Assembly (NCBI GenBank): GCA_026785745.1
Contig: JAJAZO010000431.1
Coordinates: forward strand, 1-10,758
From: Chitinophagaceae bacterium
GTDB lineage: Bacteria; Bacteroidota; Bacteroidia; Chitinophagales; Chitinophagaceae
Direction: 5' to 3'
Length of the DNA: 10,758 bases
Below, in pieces: positions 1 to 7,270 of the stretch (its first letter is position 1; every line of letters starts with the position of its first letter). The notes under the pieces are model-generated. The model had not been told where the DNA came from. It searched no databases and worked only from the letters and a program-made list of their open reading frames with translations. Made by a program: the position numbers and the translations under genes.

Positions 1-400
1 AGCCCCATTCATCCATGTAATATCAACACTAAGGATAGCTGACACTGTTTCGGGATTCCTGTTTATTTCATGCCAGATGGTAAATCTCGAAAAATCTCTC
101 TTCGCTTTTAACATCATCATATCTATAGTAACAGGGTCATTTAGTCGTATCTCTTTCTTAAAAAATACACTCCTCCCTGAAAATGATCGGCTCTGTTTGC
201 AACTGCTGCATACGTTTCCACGTCAATCCAACCGAACTTAAAAAATCCAGCCGGAAAATGGCACCCCAGTCGTAATAGACTGAATGCCTGAGATGAAAAT
301 TTGGGTCCAAATCTGACCAACGGACCTGCACCGGCATTGAAAAGATGTCATATTTTCCAGAATTTGAATACAATGAAATTAAATGATTGGAGGTTTCCAA
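1..400 (-). CDS. Acyl-CoA thioesterase-like hotdog protein; frameshifted, 3' end outside window
   Basis: The protein resembles the 4-hydroxybenzoyl-CoA/acyl-CoA thioesterase hotdog family, which hydrolyses acyl-CoA (or acyl-ACP) thioesters in the cytoplasm. The visible signature is VRWSDLDPNFHLRHSVYYDW near the N-terminus, with the family's acidic residue in the SDLDPN segment. The first frame stops at TAA (158-160), directly after REECIF. Shifting by one base there, by skipping one T of the T6 run that is A6 at 160-165 on the plus strand, continues at 159 as KKEIRLNDPVTID and stays open for 53 codons to the window edge. The join reads as one domain, so this is one gene with an indel, a sequencing error or recoding. 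The longest frame begins with TTG at 400. ATG at 335-337 (MPVQVRWSD) is an equally good start and leaves room for a promoter. The exact substrate cannot be inferred. Confidence 0.72.
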
Positions 401-425
401 AATACCATTTCAACCTGTATTTTTG
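394..425 (+). promoter_or_regulatory. Bacteroidota-type promoter for the FKBP gene
   Basis: TATTTTTG at 418-425 matches the Bacteroidota primary-sigma -7 consensus TAnnTTTG exactly. A TTTC at 394-397 sits 20 bp upstream, one base off the TTTG -33 element. Transcription would start around 430-433, giving a very short leader before the ATG at 447. The placement fits a gene-specific promoter, but it is inferred from consensus only. Confidence 0.55.
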
Positions 426-446
426 CCAACTTAATCTAAAAGAACC

Positions 447-1169
447 ATGAAGAATATTTTTTTATCAGCTATCCTGCTCGTTGCAACAAGTGTGCTGATT
501 GCACAAACTAAACCTGTAACAAAACCGGTAAATAAACCGGTAACTACACCGGTAAACATTTTAAAAACAGCAAATGACTCGGTTAGTTATGTAATGGGAG
601 AAATTGCTGCTTATAATCTTATACAACAGGGGTTGGGAGATGTAAAAATGAATAACGCTATTTTCTTAAAAGCGGTTAATGATATATTGGCTAAAAAGAA
701 GCCGCTTCTGGACGATGCCACAGCAAATGCCTGCATGGGTAGTTACATGGAAAAGATACAGACTGATAAAATAAAACCCACCATTGAAGAAGGAAGAAAA
801 TTTTTAGCCCAGAATAAATTAAAATCTGGTGTTAAAACAACCGCTTCAGGCTTACAATATGAAGTAATAAAAGAAGGGACTGGGATAAAACCAACTGCTA
901 TTGACACATTTGTTGCTCACTATAGAGGAACACTTTTGAATGGCACAGAGTTCGATGCATCTTACAACAGGGGTCAGCCATTGACATTGGGTGTAAGCCA
1001 GGTAATCCGTGGATGGACTGAAGGCTTGCAGCTTATGCCCGTAGGATCAAAGTATAAATTCTATATACCATATGATATTGCGTATGGTGCTATGGGCCAG
1101 GGTCAAATACCGGGGGGAGCCATGTTGATATTTGAAGTAGAACTTCTTGATGTAAAGAAAAAGCAGTAG
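447..1169 (+). CDS. Secreted FKBP-type peptidyl-prolyl cis-trans isomerase
   Basis: This 240-residue protein is a Mip/FkpA-style foldase acting on prolyl bonds of exported proteins. Residues 1-19 form a signal peptide (MKNIF, hydrophobic stretch, LIA) probably cleaved before Q20. Residues 22-37 are a proline-rich linker of four KPV-like tetrapeptides. About 40-140 is the helical FKBP N-terminal dimerisation region, and 149-237 is the catalytic FKBP domain. Expected pocket residues are present: Y159 in HYRG, F169-D170, V186-I187, W190, Y213 in IAYG, and F229. No lipobox cysteine is visible, so it should be periplasmic or secreted rather than a lipoprotein. Its stop lies 5 bp from the convergent channel gene's stop, with no terminator between them. 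The domain call is firm; the specific clients are unknown. Confidence 0.93.
   Translation: MKNIFLSAILLVATSVLIAQTKPVTKPVNKPVTTPVNILKTANDSVSYVMGEIAAYNLIQQGLGDVKMNNAIFLKAVNDILAKKKPLLDDATANACMGSYMEKIQTDKIKPTIEEGRKFLAQNKLKSGVKTTASGLQYEVIKEGTGIKPTAIDTFVAHYRGTLLNGTEFDASYNRGQPLTLGVSQVIRGWTEGLQLMPVGSKYKFYIPYDIAYGAMGQGQIPGGAMLIFEVELLDVKKKQ
510..557 (+). repeat. Four in-frame 12-bp repeats encoding the KPV linker
   Basis: Four consecutive 12-bp units with the core (A)AACCGGTAA encode KPVT-KPVN-KPVT-TPVN, just after the signal peptide of the FKBP gene. The units are nearly identical in DNA as well as protein, so copy number could vary by slippage or recombination without breaking the frame. Each full repeat changes linker length by four residues. 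Confidence 0.8.
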
Positions 1170-1174
1170 GTCGC

Positions 1175-2182
1175 TTACGAAAAGTTACCTTTCATTTGCA
1201 TTATCTGATGGCGGGTTCCCAGCATAATCACTTTCATTCCTGCGATAATTATAGTATCGTCTGAAGGGTTGATAAGGAATCTGCCCTCGGGATCTTTAAT
1301 CCCAATACAATTGACACCTGTTCTATTCCAGTTTTCAATATCGCCTAATGATTTGCCTTTCAGTATTTCAGGCAGATCCTCATAAGCCAGTGATTCCATG
1401 TGAATAGAATGGCCTTGTTCACCAGAAAGAAAATCAATGAATTCAACCACATCTGGTTTGGTTACTAATGTAGCCATGTGTGTACCCCCAATTCTGTCTG
1501 GCATTATTACATTATTAGCACCTGCCTTTTTAAGTTTCGGTACTGTAGCAGCCTCAGATGCCCGGCTGATTATTTGGATATTGTGGTTTAATGATCTTGC
1601 AGAAAGTACTATAAATACATTTTGCGCATCAACCGGCAAAGTGGTTATTAATGCCCTGGCCCTTTCCACACCGGCAAGTCTTAGCAAATCGTCATCGGTA
1701 CTATCACCCTCCAGGTGAAGGATATCTTCCCCCTCTTTTAATTTTCTTTGTATCAATTCTACATCCTTTTCAATAACAATAAAAGGCACTTTATGTGCTT
1801 TTAATATCTGTGCCGCCTGGTGACCGTTGCGGCCGTAGCCACAAAGAATTACATGATTGTTCAGTTCCGCTATATTTTTCATAAGCTTTTTGGTTTTGAA
1901 ATATTGGTTGATTTCCCCACTTACCACAAACTGGGTGATACGGGTAATAGCAAAAGCAAAAGTGCCCCAACTGGTGATTAATAAGAAAATGGTAAACCAC
2001 TTCCCTGATTCGCTGAGTGGTACTACTTCACCATAGCCAACGGTGGTAATGGAAATAGTAGTCATGAACAAGGCATCAATAAAAGATGCACTCTCAATAG
2101 ACATATACCCGACGATGCCGACAATAATGATGACATGCAGCACAATAAAAGGTTGAATCAGCCTGAAAGTGGATTTTCTCAA
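1175..2182 (-). CDS. Two-TM potassium channel with C-terminal RCK (TrkA-N/TrkA-C) domains
   Basis: The 335-residue protein has the architecture and length of MthK-like channels. TM1 is about residues 11-29, then a pore helix and the selectivity filter TTVGYGE (46-52), then TM2 about 60-86. The RCK N-lobe Rossmann fold starts at HVILCGYGRNG (110-120), with an acidic residue at the end of the second strand (VIEKD). Residues about 255-330 form the TrkA-C/RCK-C lobe. It should be an inner-membrane K+ channel gated by a cytosolic ligand ring. The chosen start is TTG (2180-2182), because no in-frame ATG lies upstream before the stop at 2240-2242. An ATG at 2196-2198 is out of frame by one base. It lies 62 bp downstream of cmk on the same strand and may be co-transcribed. 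Ligand and gating ion cannot be told from sequence. Confidence 0.92.
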   Translation of the reverse strand: MRKSTFRLIQPFIVLHVIIIVGIVGYMSIESASFIDALFMTTISITTVGYGEVVPLSESGKWFTIFLLITSWGTFAFAITRITQFVVSGEINQYFKTKKLMKNIAELNNHVILCGYGRNGHQAAQILKAHKVPFIVIEKDVELIQRKLKEGEDILHLEGDSTDDDLLRLAGVERARALITTLPVDAQNVFIVLSARSLNHNIQIISRASEAATVPKLKKAGANNVIMPDRIGGTHMATLVTKPDVVEFIDFLSGEQGHSIHMESLAYEDLPEILKGKSLGDIENWNRTGVNCIGIKDPEGRFLINPSDDTIIIAGMKVIMLGTRHQIMQMKGNFS

Positions 2183-2244
2183 AACAGTTGTTTTGCATAA
2201 AAATAAACTAATGCTGCGAGACTGATAAATGAGAAACAGTCAAA

Positions 2245-2955
2245 TTATCCGGTTACTATCCGCTCCTTAGCCCAGAAAAGTGCTTTATTAAATTGTTCTT
2301 TTTCAGTAAGATTGGTATTATCAAGTTCAATAGCATCTTTTGCTTTTCTTAGTGGGCTTACTTCCCGATGGCTGTCAATGTAATCCCTCATTTCAAGGTT
2401 GTTCATTACTTCTTCAACTGTTACGTTTGGGTTTTTCTCATAGAGTTCTTTAAAGCGGCGTTGCACTCTTACAGCATTATCAGCCGTCATAAATATTTTC
2501 ACTTCTGCTTTAGGAAAAACCACCGTACCAATATCACGGCCATCCATTACTATTCCCTTTTTCTTTCCCATTTGCTGTTGTTGTGCCACGGCGAGTTCCC
2601 TTACCTCTTTAATGGCTGCCACATCGCTTACCCTTTCTGCAATAATAAGGTCACGGATGAGGTACTCTACATTTTCGCCATTCAGGTATATTTCGCTGTT
2701 GTTGCTTTTGGGATTAAAAACAAATTCAAGGTTAATACTCCCCAGTGCTTCTTTTACTTCTTTCCTTTCTGCGAGATCAATATTGTTACGAAGGAAATAA
2801 AGGGTGATAGCCCTGTACATAGCACCGCTGTCCACATACACATAGCCCAATTCCTTTGCCAATTGTTTTGCCAAAGTACTCTTGCCACAACTCGACCAGC
2901 CATCTATTGTTATGATTATTTTTTTGACATGCCTGCCACAAAAATACAACTTCAC
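2245..2955 (-). CDS. cmk: Cytidylate (CMP/dCMP) kinase
   Basis: Phosphorylates CMP and dCMP to the diphosphates using ATP, in pyrimidine nucleotide supply. In the 236-residue frame the P-loop is GWSSCGKST (19-27). CMP-binding and lid motifs follow: DSGAMYRA (42-49), DGRDIGT (138-144) and RDYIDSHREVSPL (190-202). The GWSSCGKST variant is, to my knowledge, usual for Bacteroidota. The only in-frame start before the P-loop is GTG at 2955, giving an unfamiliar leader MKLYFCGRHV. The start expected from the family is ATG at 2928-2930, which would read MSKKIIITIDGW if the following A7 tract had eight A's. As given, that ATG meets TAA after four codons. The enzyme call is secure; the 5' end is not. 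An isolated promoter-like box lies just upstream, and the clpC terminator separates it from clpC. Confidence 0.93.
   Translation of the reverse strand: MKLYFCGRHVKKIIITIDGWSSCGKSTLAKQLAKELGYVYVDSGAMYRAITLYFLRNNIDLAERKEVKEALGSINLEFVFNPKSNNSEIYLNGENVEYLIRDLIIAERVSDVAAIKEVRELAVAQQQQMGKKKGIVMDGRDIGTVVFPKAEVKIFMTADNAVRVQRRFKELYEKNPNVTVEEVMNNLEMRDYIDSHREVSPLRKAKDAIELDNTNLTEKEQFNKALFWAKERIVTG
2939..2946 (-). promoter_or_regulatory. Candidate -7 element upstream of cmk
   Basis: On the minus strand 2946-2939 reads TATTTTTG, a perfect TAnnTTTG box, about 8 nt before the out-of-frame ATG at 2930. Transcription would begin at or next to that ATG, implying a leaderless or near-leaderless mRNA, and would exclude the GTG at 2955 from the transcript. 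No matching TTTG lies 19-21 bp upstream, so this could be chance in AT-rich DNA. Confidence 0.3.
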
Positions 2956-3023
2956 AAAACAGATATTTCAGCCTGTAAATAAATAATGAAACAAGTAATA
3001 CTGTTTTGTTTCGTCGGATAAAT

Positions 3024-3056
3024 AAAAAAGGAGTACCGTAGATTGGCACTCCTTTT
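3024..3056 (-). terminator. Rho-independent terminator of clpC
   Basis: On the minus strand, about 20 nt after the clpC stop, AAAAGGAGT (3056-3048 read as its complement) pairs with ACTCCTTTT (3034-3026). An inner CC/GG pair closes a 7-nt loop, and a run of T's continues through 3024. The stem plus T tract is the classical intrinsic terminator layout, and it separates clpC from cmk transcription. The stem is A/T-flanked and partly symmetric, so it may also slow plus-strand transcripts. Confidence 0.85.
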
Positions 3057-3075
3057 CAACTTTATTCTGAACTAA

Positions 3076-5607
3076 TTATGCTTTCGATGGCTCTTCTGCC
3101 CTTGTTTTAAATGTAAAAGATAGTTTAGCATTTTCTACATCTGCATCAGCCACCAATACATCTCCTGCTTTTACATTCAGGTTTAGAATCTCTTCTGCCA
3201 GGGGGTCTTCCAGGTATTTCTGAATTGCCCGGTGCAAAGGTCTTGCACCAAACTGCTGATCATAGCCTTTGTCTGCGAGAAAATCCTTTGCAGCTGCTGT
3301 AAGCTCCAGGCTAAACCCAAGTATTGCTAACCGCTTCAGCACTCCTTTCATAAGGATGTCAATAATATTAAAGATGTTTTCTTTTGTCAATGAATTGAAA
3401 ACGATAACATCATCAATACGATTTAAAAACTCCGGTGAAAAAGTTTTTTTCAAGGCCCTTTCAATTACCGATTTATTCGCTTCATCCTCATTATCTATCC
3501 TGGCGGTAGTATTAAAGCCAACACCTGCTCCAAAATCTTTCAATTGCCTTGCACCAATATTGGAAGTCATAATGATGGTGGTGTTCTTGAAATCAATTTT
3601 TCTTCCCAAACCATCTGTCAACTGGCCATCATCCAATACCTGTAATAATATATTATAAATATCCGGGTGGGCTTTTTCAATCTCATCGAGAAGGATAACA
3701 CTGTAAGGTTTGCGACGAACTTTCTCTGTTAACTGACCGCCTTCCTCATAACCTACATAGCCGGGAGGGGCACCAATTAAACGGCTGATGGTAAACTTCT
3801 CCATATACTCACTCATGTCAACACGGATGAGTGAATCTTCTGAATCAAACATATACCTGGCCAATGCCCTTGCCAACTCTGTTTTACCAACACCTGTAGG
3901 TCCAAGGAAAATAAAAGTTCCGATAGGCTTCTTGGGATCTTTCAATCCCACCCTGTTTCTTTGAATAGCTTTTACCACTTTGCTGATGGCATCATCCTGA
4001 CCCACTACCATAGCTTTCATATCATCTGCCATTTTGCGAAGCTTCTCTGTTTCTGCCTGCACCATTTTCTTTACCGGTATGCCGGTCATCATACTCACCA
4101 CTTCAGCAATATCTTCTTCACCAATCGGGTAACGTTTGTGCTTACTTTCTTCTTCCCACACATTTTTGGCTTTTTCCAGGTCTTCCTGCAAACGTTTTTC
4201 TGTATCTCTTAATGAAGCAGCCTCTTCAAACTTCTGGCTCTTTACTACTTTGTTCTTCTCATTCTTTACATCCTCTATTTTCTTTTCCAGGTCAACAATG
4301 TTTTCCGGAACATTGATATTCTTCAAGTGCACCCTTGCTCCTACTTCATCCAATACATCAATGGCTTTATCGGGAAGTAAACGGTCCGTAACATAACGGT
4401 CACTCAGTTTTACACAGGCATCAATTGCTGCCTGGTCATAGTTTACATTGTGATACTCTTCGTATTTCGATTTGATATTGTTTAATATCTGTATAGTATC
4501 ATCCACACTTGGCGGTTCTACCATCACTTTCTGAAAGCGACGGTCAAGCGCACCATCCTTTTCAATATACATTCTATACTCATCCAGCGTAGATGCACCA
4601 ATGCACTGCAGTTCTCCTCTTGCAAGGGCAGGCTTGAAGATATTACTGGCATCTAATGAACCGCTTGCTCCACCAGCACCAACGATGGTATGCAACTCAT
4701 CAATGAACAGAATCACATCCCGGTTCTTTTCCAGTTCATTCATGATGGCTTTCATCCGTTCTTCAAACTGACCACGGTATTTTGTACCGGCTACCAATGC
4801 AGCAAGGTCTAATGAGACAACTCTTTTATCAAATAATACTCTTGAAACTTTTCTTTGAACAATTCTTAAAGCCAGCCCTTCTACAATAGCTGTTTTACCT
4901 ACTCCGGGTTCGCCGATTAAAATCGGGTTGTTCTTTTTTCGTCTTGAAAGAATTTGGGAAACCCGTTCTATTTCTGACTCACGGCCAACGATGGGGTCTA
5001 ATGCCCCCAACTCTGCCATTTTGGTAATATCACGACCAAAATTGTCGAGTACTGGTGTTTTACTTTTTGCATTACCGGCTTGCTTAGCACCACCTTTTGA
5101 TTGAGAATACTTTTTCTCTTCATCAAAATCATCATCGTTCTCATCCTGGAATTCGGCACGGGGATCGTTTGATTTTACGATGCCCAGCTCTTGCCTGAAT
5201 AAATCGTAATCCACGTCAAATTGATTTAAGATTTGTGTTGCAATATTTTCTTTGTTCTTTAAAATGGAAAGCATCAGGTGTTCTGTTTCCACCGTAGCAC
5301 TTTTCAGTGCTTTGGCTTCAAGCACAGTTACCCGTATTACTTTTTCTGCCTGCTTTGTTAGTGGCAGACTGTTAATGTTAGCAATATTCTTTCCTGTCTT
5401 ATCCTTTACGGCCAGTTCAATTTCCTTTCGCAATTCATAAAGGTCAACATTGAAACTTTTAAGGATACGGACTGCTGTGTTATCTCCCTCTCGTATCAGG
5501 CCGAGCAGCAAATGCTCGGTACCGATAAAATCGTTGCCAAGCCTGAGTGCTTCTTCTCTGCTGAACGAGATAATCTCCTTAACCTGTGCTGAAAAATTAT
5601 TATCCAT
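3076..5607 (-). CDS. clpC: ClpC-type AAA+ unfoldase, ATP-dependent Clp protease ATP-binding subunit
   Basis: The 843-residue HSP100 protein unfolds substrates and feeds them to ClpP. In order: two Clp-N repeats (about 1-145); an acidic linker (about 152-166); AAA domain 1 with Walker A GEPGVGKT (232-239) and Walker B VILFIDE (298-304); a middle region with a UVR-like stretch [20 protein letters not shown] (about 453-472); AAA domain 2 with Walker A GPTGVGKT (569-576) and Walker B VILLDE (637-642); and a C-terminal D2-small domain. The short M-domain with the UVR motif and the VGF tripeptide (696-698) at the ClpP-docking position indicate ClpC rather than the disaggregase ClpB. The ATG at 5605-5607 gives a typical start [12 protein letters not shown]. 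The gene is monocistronic downstream, closed by its own terminator, and divergent from the STAS gene. No CIRCE operator is visible upstream. Confidence 0.96.
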   Translation of the reverse strand: MDNNFSAQVKEIISFSREEALRLGNDFIGTEHLLLGLIREGDNTAVRILKSFNVDLYELRKEIELAVKDKTGKNIANINSLPLTKQAEKVIRVTVLEAKALKSATVETEHLMLSILKNKENIATQILNQFDVDYDLFRQELGIVKSNDPRAEFQDENDDDFDEEKKYSQSKGGAKQAGNAKSKTPVLDNFGRDITKMAELGALDPIVGRESEIERVSQILSRRKKNNPILIGEPGVGKTAIVEGLALRIVQRKVSRVLFDKRVVSLDLAALVAGTKYRGQFEERMKAIMNELEKNRDVILFIDELHTIVGAGGASGSLDASNIFKPALARGELQCIGASTLDEYRMYIEKDGALDRRFQKVMVEPPSVDDTIQILNNIKSKYEEYHNVNYDQAAIDACVKLSDRYVTDRLLPDKAIDVLDEVGARVHLKNINVPENIVDLEKKIEDVKNEKNKVVKSQKFEEAASLRDTEKRLQEDLEKAKNVWEEESKHKRYPIGEEDIAEVVSMMTGIPVKKMVQAETEKLRKMADDMKAMVVGQDDAISKVVKAIQRNRVGLKDPKKPIGTFIFLGPTGVGKTELARALARYMFDSEDSLIRVDMSEYMEKFTISRLIGAPPGYVGYEEGGQLTEKVRRKPYSVILLDEIEKAHPDIYNILLQVLDDGQLTDGLGRKIDFKNTTIIMTSNIGARQLKDFGAGVGFNTTARIDNEDEANKSVIERALKKTFSPEFLNRIDDVIVFNSLTKENIFNIIDILMKGVLKRLAILGFSLELTAAAKDFLADKGYDQQFGARPLHRAIQKYLEDPLAEEILNLNVKAGDVLVADADVENAKLSFTFKTRAEEPSKA

Positions 5608-5792
5608 TTTTAGATAATTGGTTGTAATACAATATTAACGAATAAATTTGGTTCTTGTTCTACCGTACTTATAAACGGAATGTTGATAATTTAAGTTGTT
5701 TGGAGCTGACAGTTTTATGATTTTTCAGGTACATCCACAGTAACTATTGCGAAAATGGACTGGCAGTTTTCAACAAATCAAACTAAGAGCTT
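5608..5792. other. Divergent intergenic region between clpC and the STAS gene
   Basis: These 185 AT-rich bases must hold the promoters of both divergent genes. I found no exact TTTG-N19/21-TAnnTTTG pair. A perfect 11-bp dyad, TTGTA-A-TACAA at 5622-5632, sits 15 bp before the clpC ATG and could be an operator, but a dyad this short can arise by chance. No RNA gene or repeat is evident. Confidence 0.4.
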
Positions 5793-6167
5793 ATGCAGGT
5801 CAAAACTGATACCAAAGAGAAATTTCATGCCATCACGGTTCCCGGCCCATCTCTTTCTGCTACTATGACAGACGAACTGGGAGATTGTTTGTTGCCCTAC
5901 CTGCAAAATGACGTTAAAAACCTGGTACTGATATTGAAAGACATCGAAAATATAGACATAGCTGCCGGAGAAAAATTAGTATATATCCAGCAAAAGTTTT
6001 ACGAAAACAATGCTTCTTTTGTCATCTGTGAACTGCAAAAGCCAGTAGAAGAATTTCTTGATGAGAATGAATTATTGGAAATGATGAATGTGACACCCAC
6101 CCAAAGCGAAGCCTGGGATATAGTGAAGATGGAAGAAATTGAAAGAGAATTTTTAGATGAAGAATAA
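5793..6167 (+). CDS. STAS-domain protein (anti-sigma factor antagonist-like)
   Basis: A 124-residue cytosolic protein with the alternating strand/helix pattern of a STAS domain: a central strand NLVLILKDIENID (43-55), a helix AAGEKLVYIQQKF, then the strand SFVICEL (75-81), and an acidic tail ending LDEE. In classical SpoIIAA/RsbV antagonists the position after the central strand carries a phosphorylatable Ser (DSSG); here it reads DIAAG. The usual partner-switching phosphorylation is therefore not supported by sequence. The next gene, ribonuclease Z, is 76 bp downstream on the same strand, so co-transcription is likely. I infer a structural or regulatory partner role but cannot name the partner. 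The ATG at 5793 is the only good start. Confidence 0.8.
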   Translation: MQVKTDTKEKFHAITVPGPSLSATMTDELGDCLLPYLQNDVKNLVLILKDIENIDIAAGEKLVYIQQKFYENNASFVICELQKPVEEFLDENELLEMMNVTPTQSEAWDIVKMEEIEREFLDEE

Positions 6168-6243
6168 AGTACTTCGTGCAGCTAAATCTTTTAGATTACA
6201 GTCTTATCGGCATCACTAACATACCTAAATCACCGATTCTTTC

Positions 6244-7146
6244 ATGTTCGCAGTTACCATTCTCGGAAACAACTCTGCAGTACCGGCATTTGACCGCCAC
6301 CCCACCAGCCAGGTGGTGACGCTGGATGGCATCAATTACCTTGTTGATTGCGGGGAAGGCACACAGATACAATTAATCAATTATAAGATCCGACGGAGTA
6401 AAATATCACACATTTTCATTTCGCATCTACACGGCGACCATTATTTTGGCCTGATTGGCCTGATTAATTCTTTTAGCCTCCTGAGCCATCAGCAGGAGAT
6501 GCATGTTTATGGCCCATCGCCACTAAAGGAAATAATTGAACTGCAATTAAAAGTAGCTGACACCACTATGTGCTATCCGCTGCATATACATCACATCACC
6601 GAAGCTGCCACTCTTATTGATAATGAAAAACTAATCGTAAAATGTTTTCGTACCAATCATCGCATAGAATGTTACGGTTTCTCATTTGAGCAAAAGAAAC
6701 AGCCCAGGAAATTATATCCTGAGAAAGCAAAAGAATATGAAATACCATCCTCTTTTTACGACAGGTTGAAGAATGGTGAAGATTACACCCGAAAGGATAG
6801 AACGGTTATTAAAAATGAGTTAGTAACGGGTATTGCCGAACCCGGAAAGAAATATGCTTTCTGCGCCGATACTAAATATGACGAATCGCTTATTCCGCAT
6901 ATACAGGGTGCTGATATGATTTATCATGAAACCACCTATCTCGACAACCTTCGGGAAAGAGCCGAAGCAAGATTTCATTCGACTACCAAACAGGCTGCAG
7001 CTTTAGCAAAAAAAGCCGGGGTAAAAAAATTACTCATTGGTCACTTTAGCAGCAAGTATGATACCCTGGAAGAATTTGAGGCAGAAGCCCGGGAAGTTTT
7101 TCCAAATACAGAATTGGCGTTGGAAGGGGTTTGTTATGAGGTATAA
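6244..7146 (+). CDS. rnz: Ribonuclease Z (tRNA 3' endonuclease)
   Basis: A 300-residue metallo-beta-lactamase-fold endonuclease that trims 3' trailers of tRNA precursors, especially those lacking an encoded CCA. Conserved features in order: GNNSAVPA near the N-terminus; DCGEG (35-39); the zinc motif HLHGDH (61-66) in FISHLHGDHYFGL; H139 in TNHRIECYGF; D209 in CADT; FHST (244-247); and H267 in GHFS. Length and motif order match the short bacterial RNase Z form. The ATG start at 6244 gives MFAVTILGNN, the expected family beginning. The stop codon abuts a GC-rich REP-like repeat, and the gene converges on the esterase. No separate promoter is evident in the 76-bp gap after the STAS gene. Confidence 0.96.
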   Translation: MFAVTILGNNSAVPAFDRHPTSQVVTLDGINYLVDCGEGTQIQLINYKIRRSKISHIFISHLHGDHYFGLIGLINSFSLLSHQQEMHVYGPSPLKEIIELQLKVADTTMCYPLHIHHITEAATLIDNEKLIVKCFRTNHRIECYGFSFEQKKQPRKLYPEKAKEYEIPSSFYDRLKNGEDYTRKDRTVIKNELVTGIAEPGKKYAFCADTKYDESLIPHIQGADMIYHETTYLDNLRERAEARFHSTTKQAAALAKKAGVKKLLIGHFSSKYDTLEEFEAEAREVFPNTELALEGVCYEV

Positions 7147-7172
7147 ATCCCCCAAACCTCCTAAAGGGGCTT
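7147..7172 (-). repeat. REP-like repeat, copy 1 (left arm of inverted pair)
   Basis: Read on the minus strand this is AAGCCCCTTTAGGAGG followed by TTTGGGGGAT. It starts immediately after the rnz stop codon. It aligns over nearly its whole length with copy 2 (7244-7270) in the opposite orientation, and shares the CCTTTAGG core with copy 3 (9528-9554). Confidence 0.75.
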
Positions 7173-7243
7173 AATAAGACTCCGAAGTTTTATCATTTCC
7201 AATTTATCAGACGAAATTTAATAAGCAAGGGCTGTGCATTCGC

Positions 7244-7270
7244 AACTCTCCTTTAGGGGGTTTGGGGGTT
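7244..7270 (+). repeat. REP-like repeat, copy 2 (right arm of inverted pair)
   Basis: Reads AACTCTCCTTTAGGGGG followed by TTTGGGGGTT on the plus strand. It is inverted relative to copy 1 with 71 bp between them, so the two can form a long stem in either transcript. The esterase stop codon (7253-7255) lies inside this copy, and the last four esterase residues, PQTP, plus part of the preceding Asn codon, are encoded by it. Confidence 0.75.

Noticed and set aside
2219..2242. GACTG/CAGTC hairpin between cmk and the channel gene
   Set aside because: Only a 5-bp stem with a 12-nt loop and no T tract, so not a credible terminator; cmk and the channel gene may be read through.
2300..2955. Unusual Cmk P-loop GWSSCGKST instead of GPSGSGKST
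   Set aside because: To my knowledge a similar DGFSSCGKST form is common in Bacteroidota Cmk, and the Lys and Ser/Thr needed for nucleotide binding are present.
2368..2982. Long plus-strand open frame (204 codons) opposite cmk
   Set aside because: It lies antisense to a fully motif-supported kinase and its translation is rich in Phe/Cys/His with no recognisable domain, as expected for a shadow frame.
3076..5607. ClpB disaggregase as an alternative to ClpC
   Set aside because: No long coiled-coil M-domain; a UVR-like stretch and a VGF ClpP-loop tripeptide are present, as in ClpC.
5608..5792. CIRCE or other heat-shock operator upstream of clpC
   Set aside because: No TTAGCACTC-N9-GAGTGCTAA or close variant is present; only a short TTGTA-A-TACAA dyad is seen.
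6184..6197. AATCT-TTT-AGATT hairpin between the STAS gene and rnz
   Set aside because: The loop is three bases and the 5-bp stem is AT-rich with no T tract; too weak for a terminator or riboswitch call.
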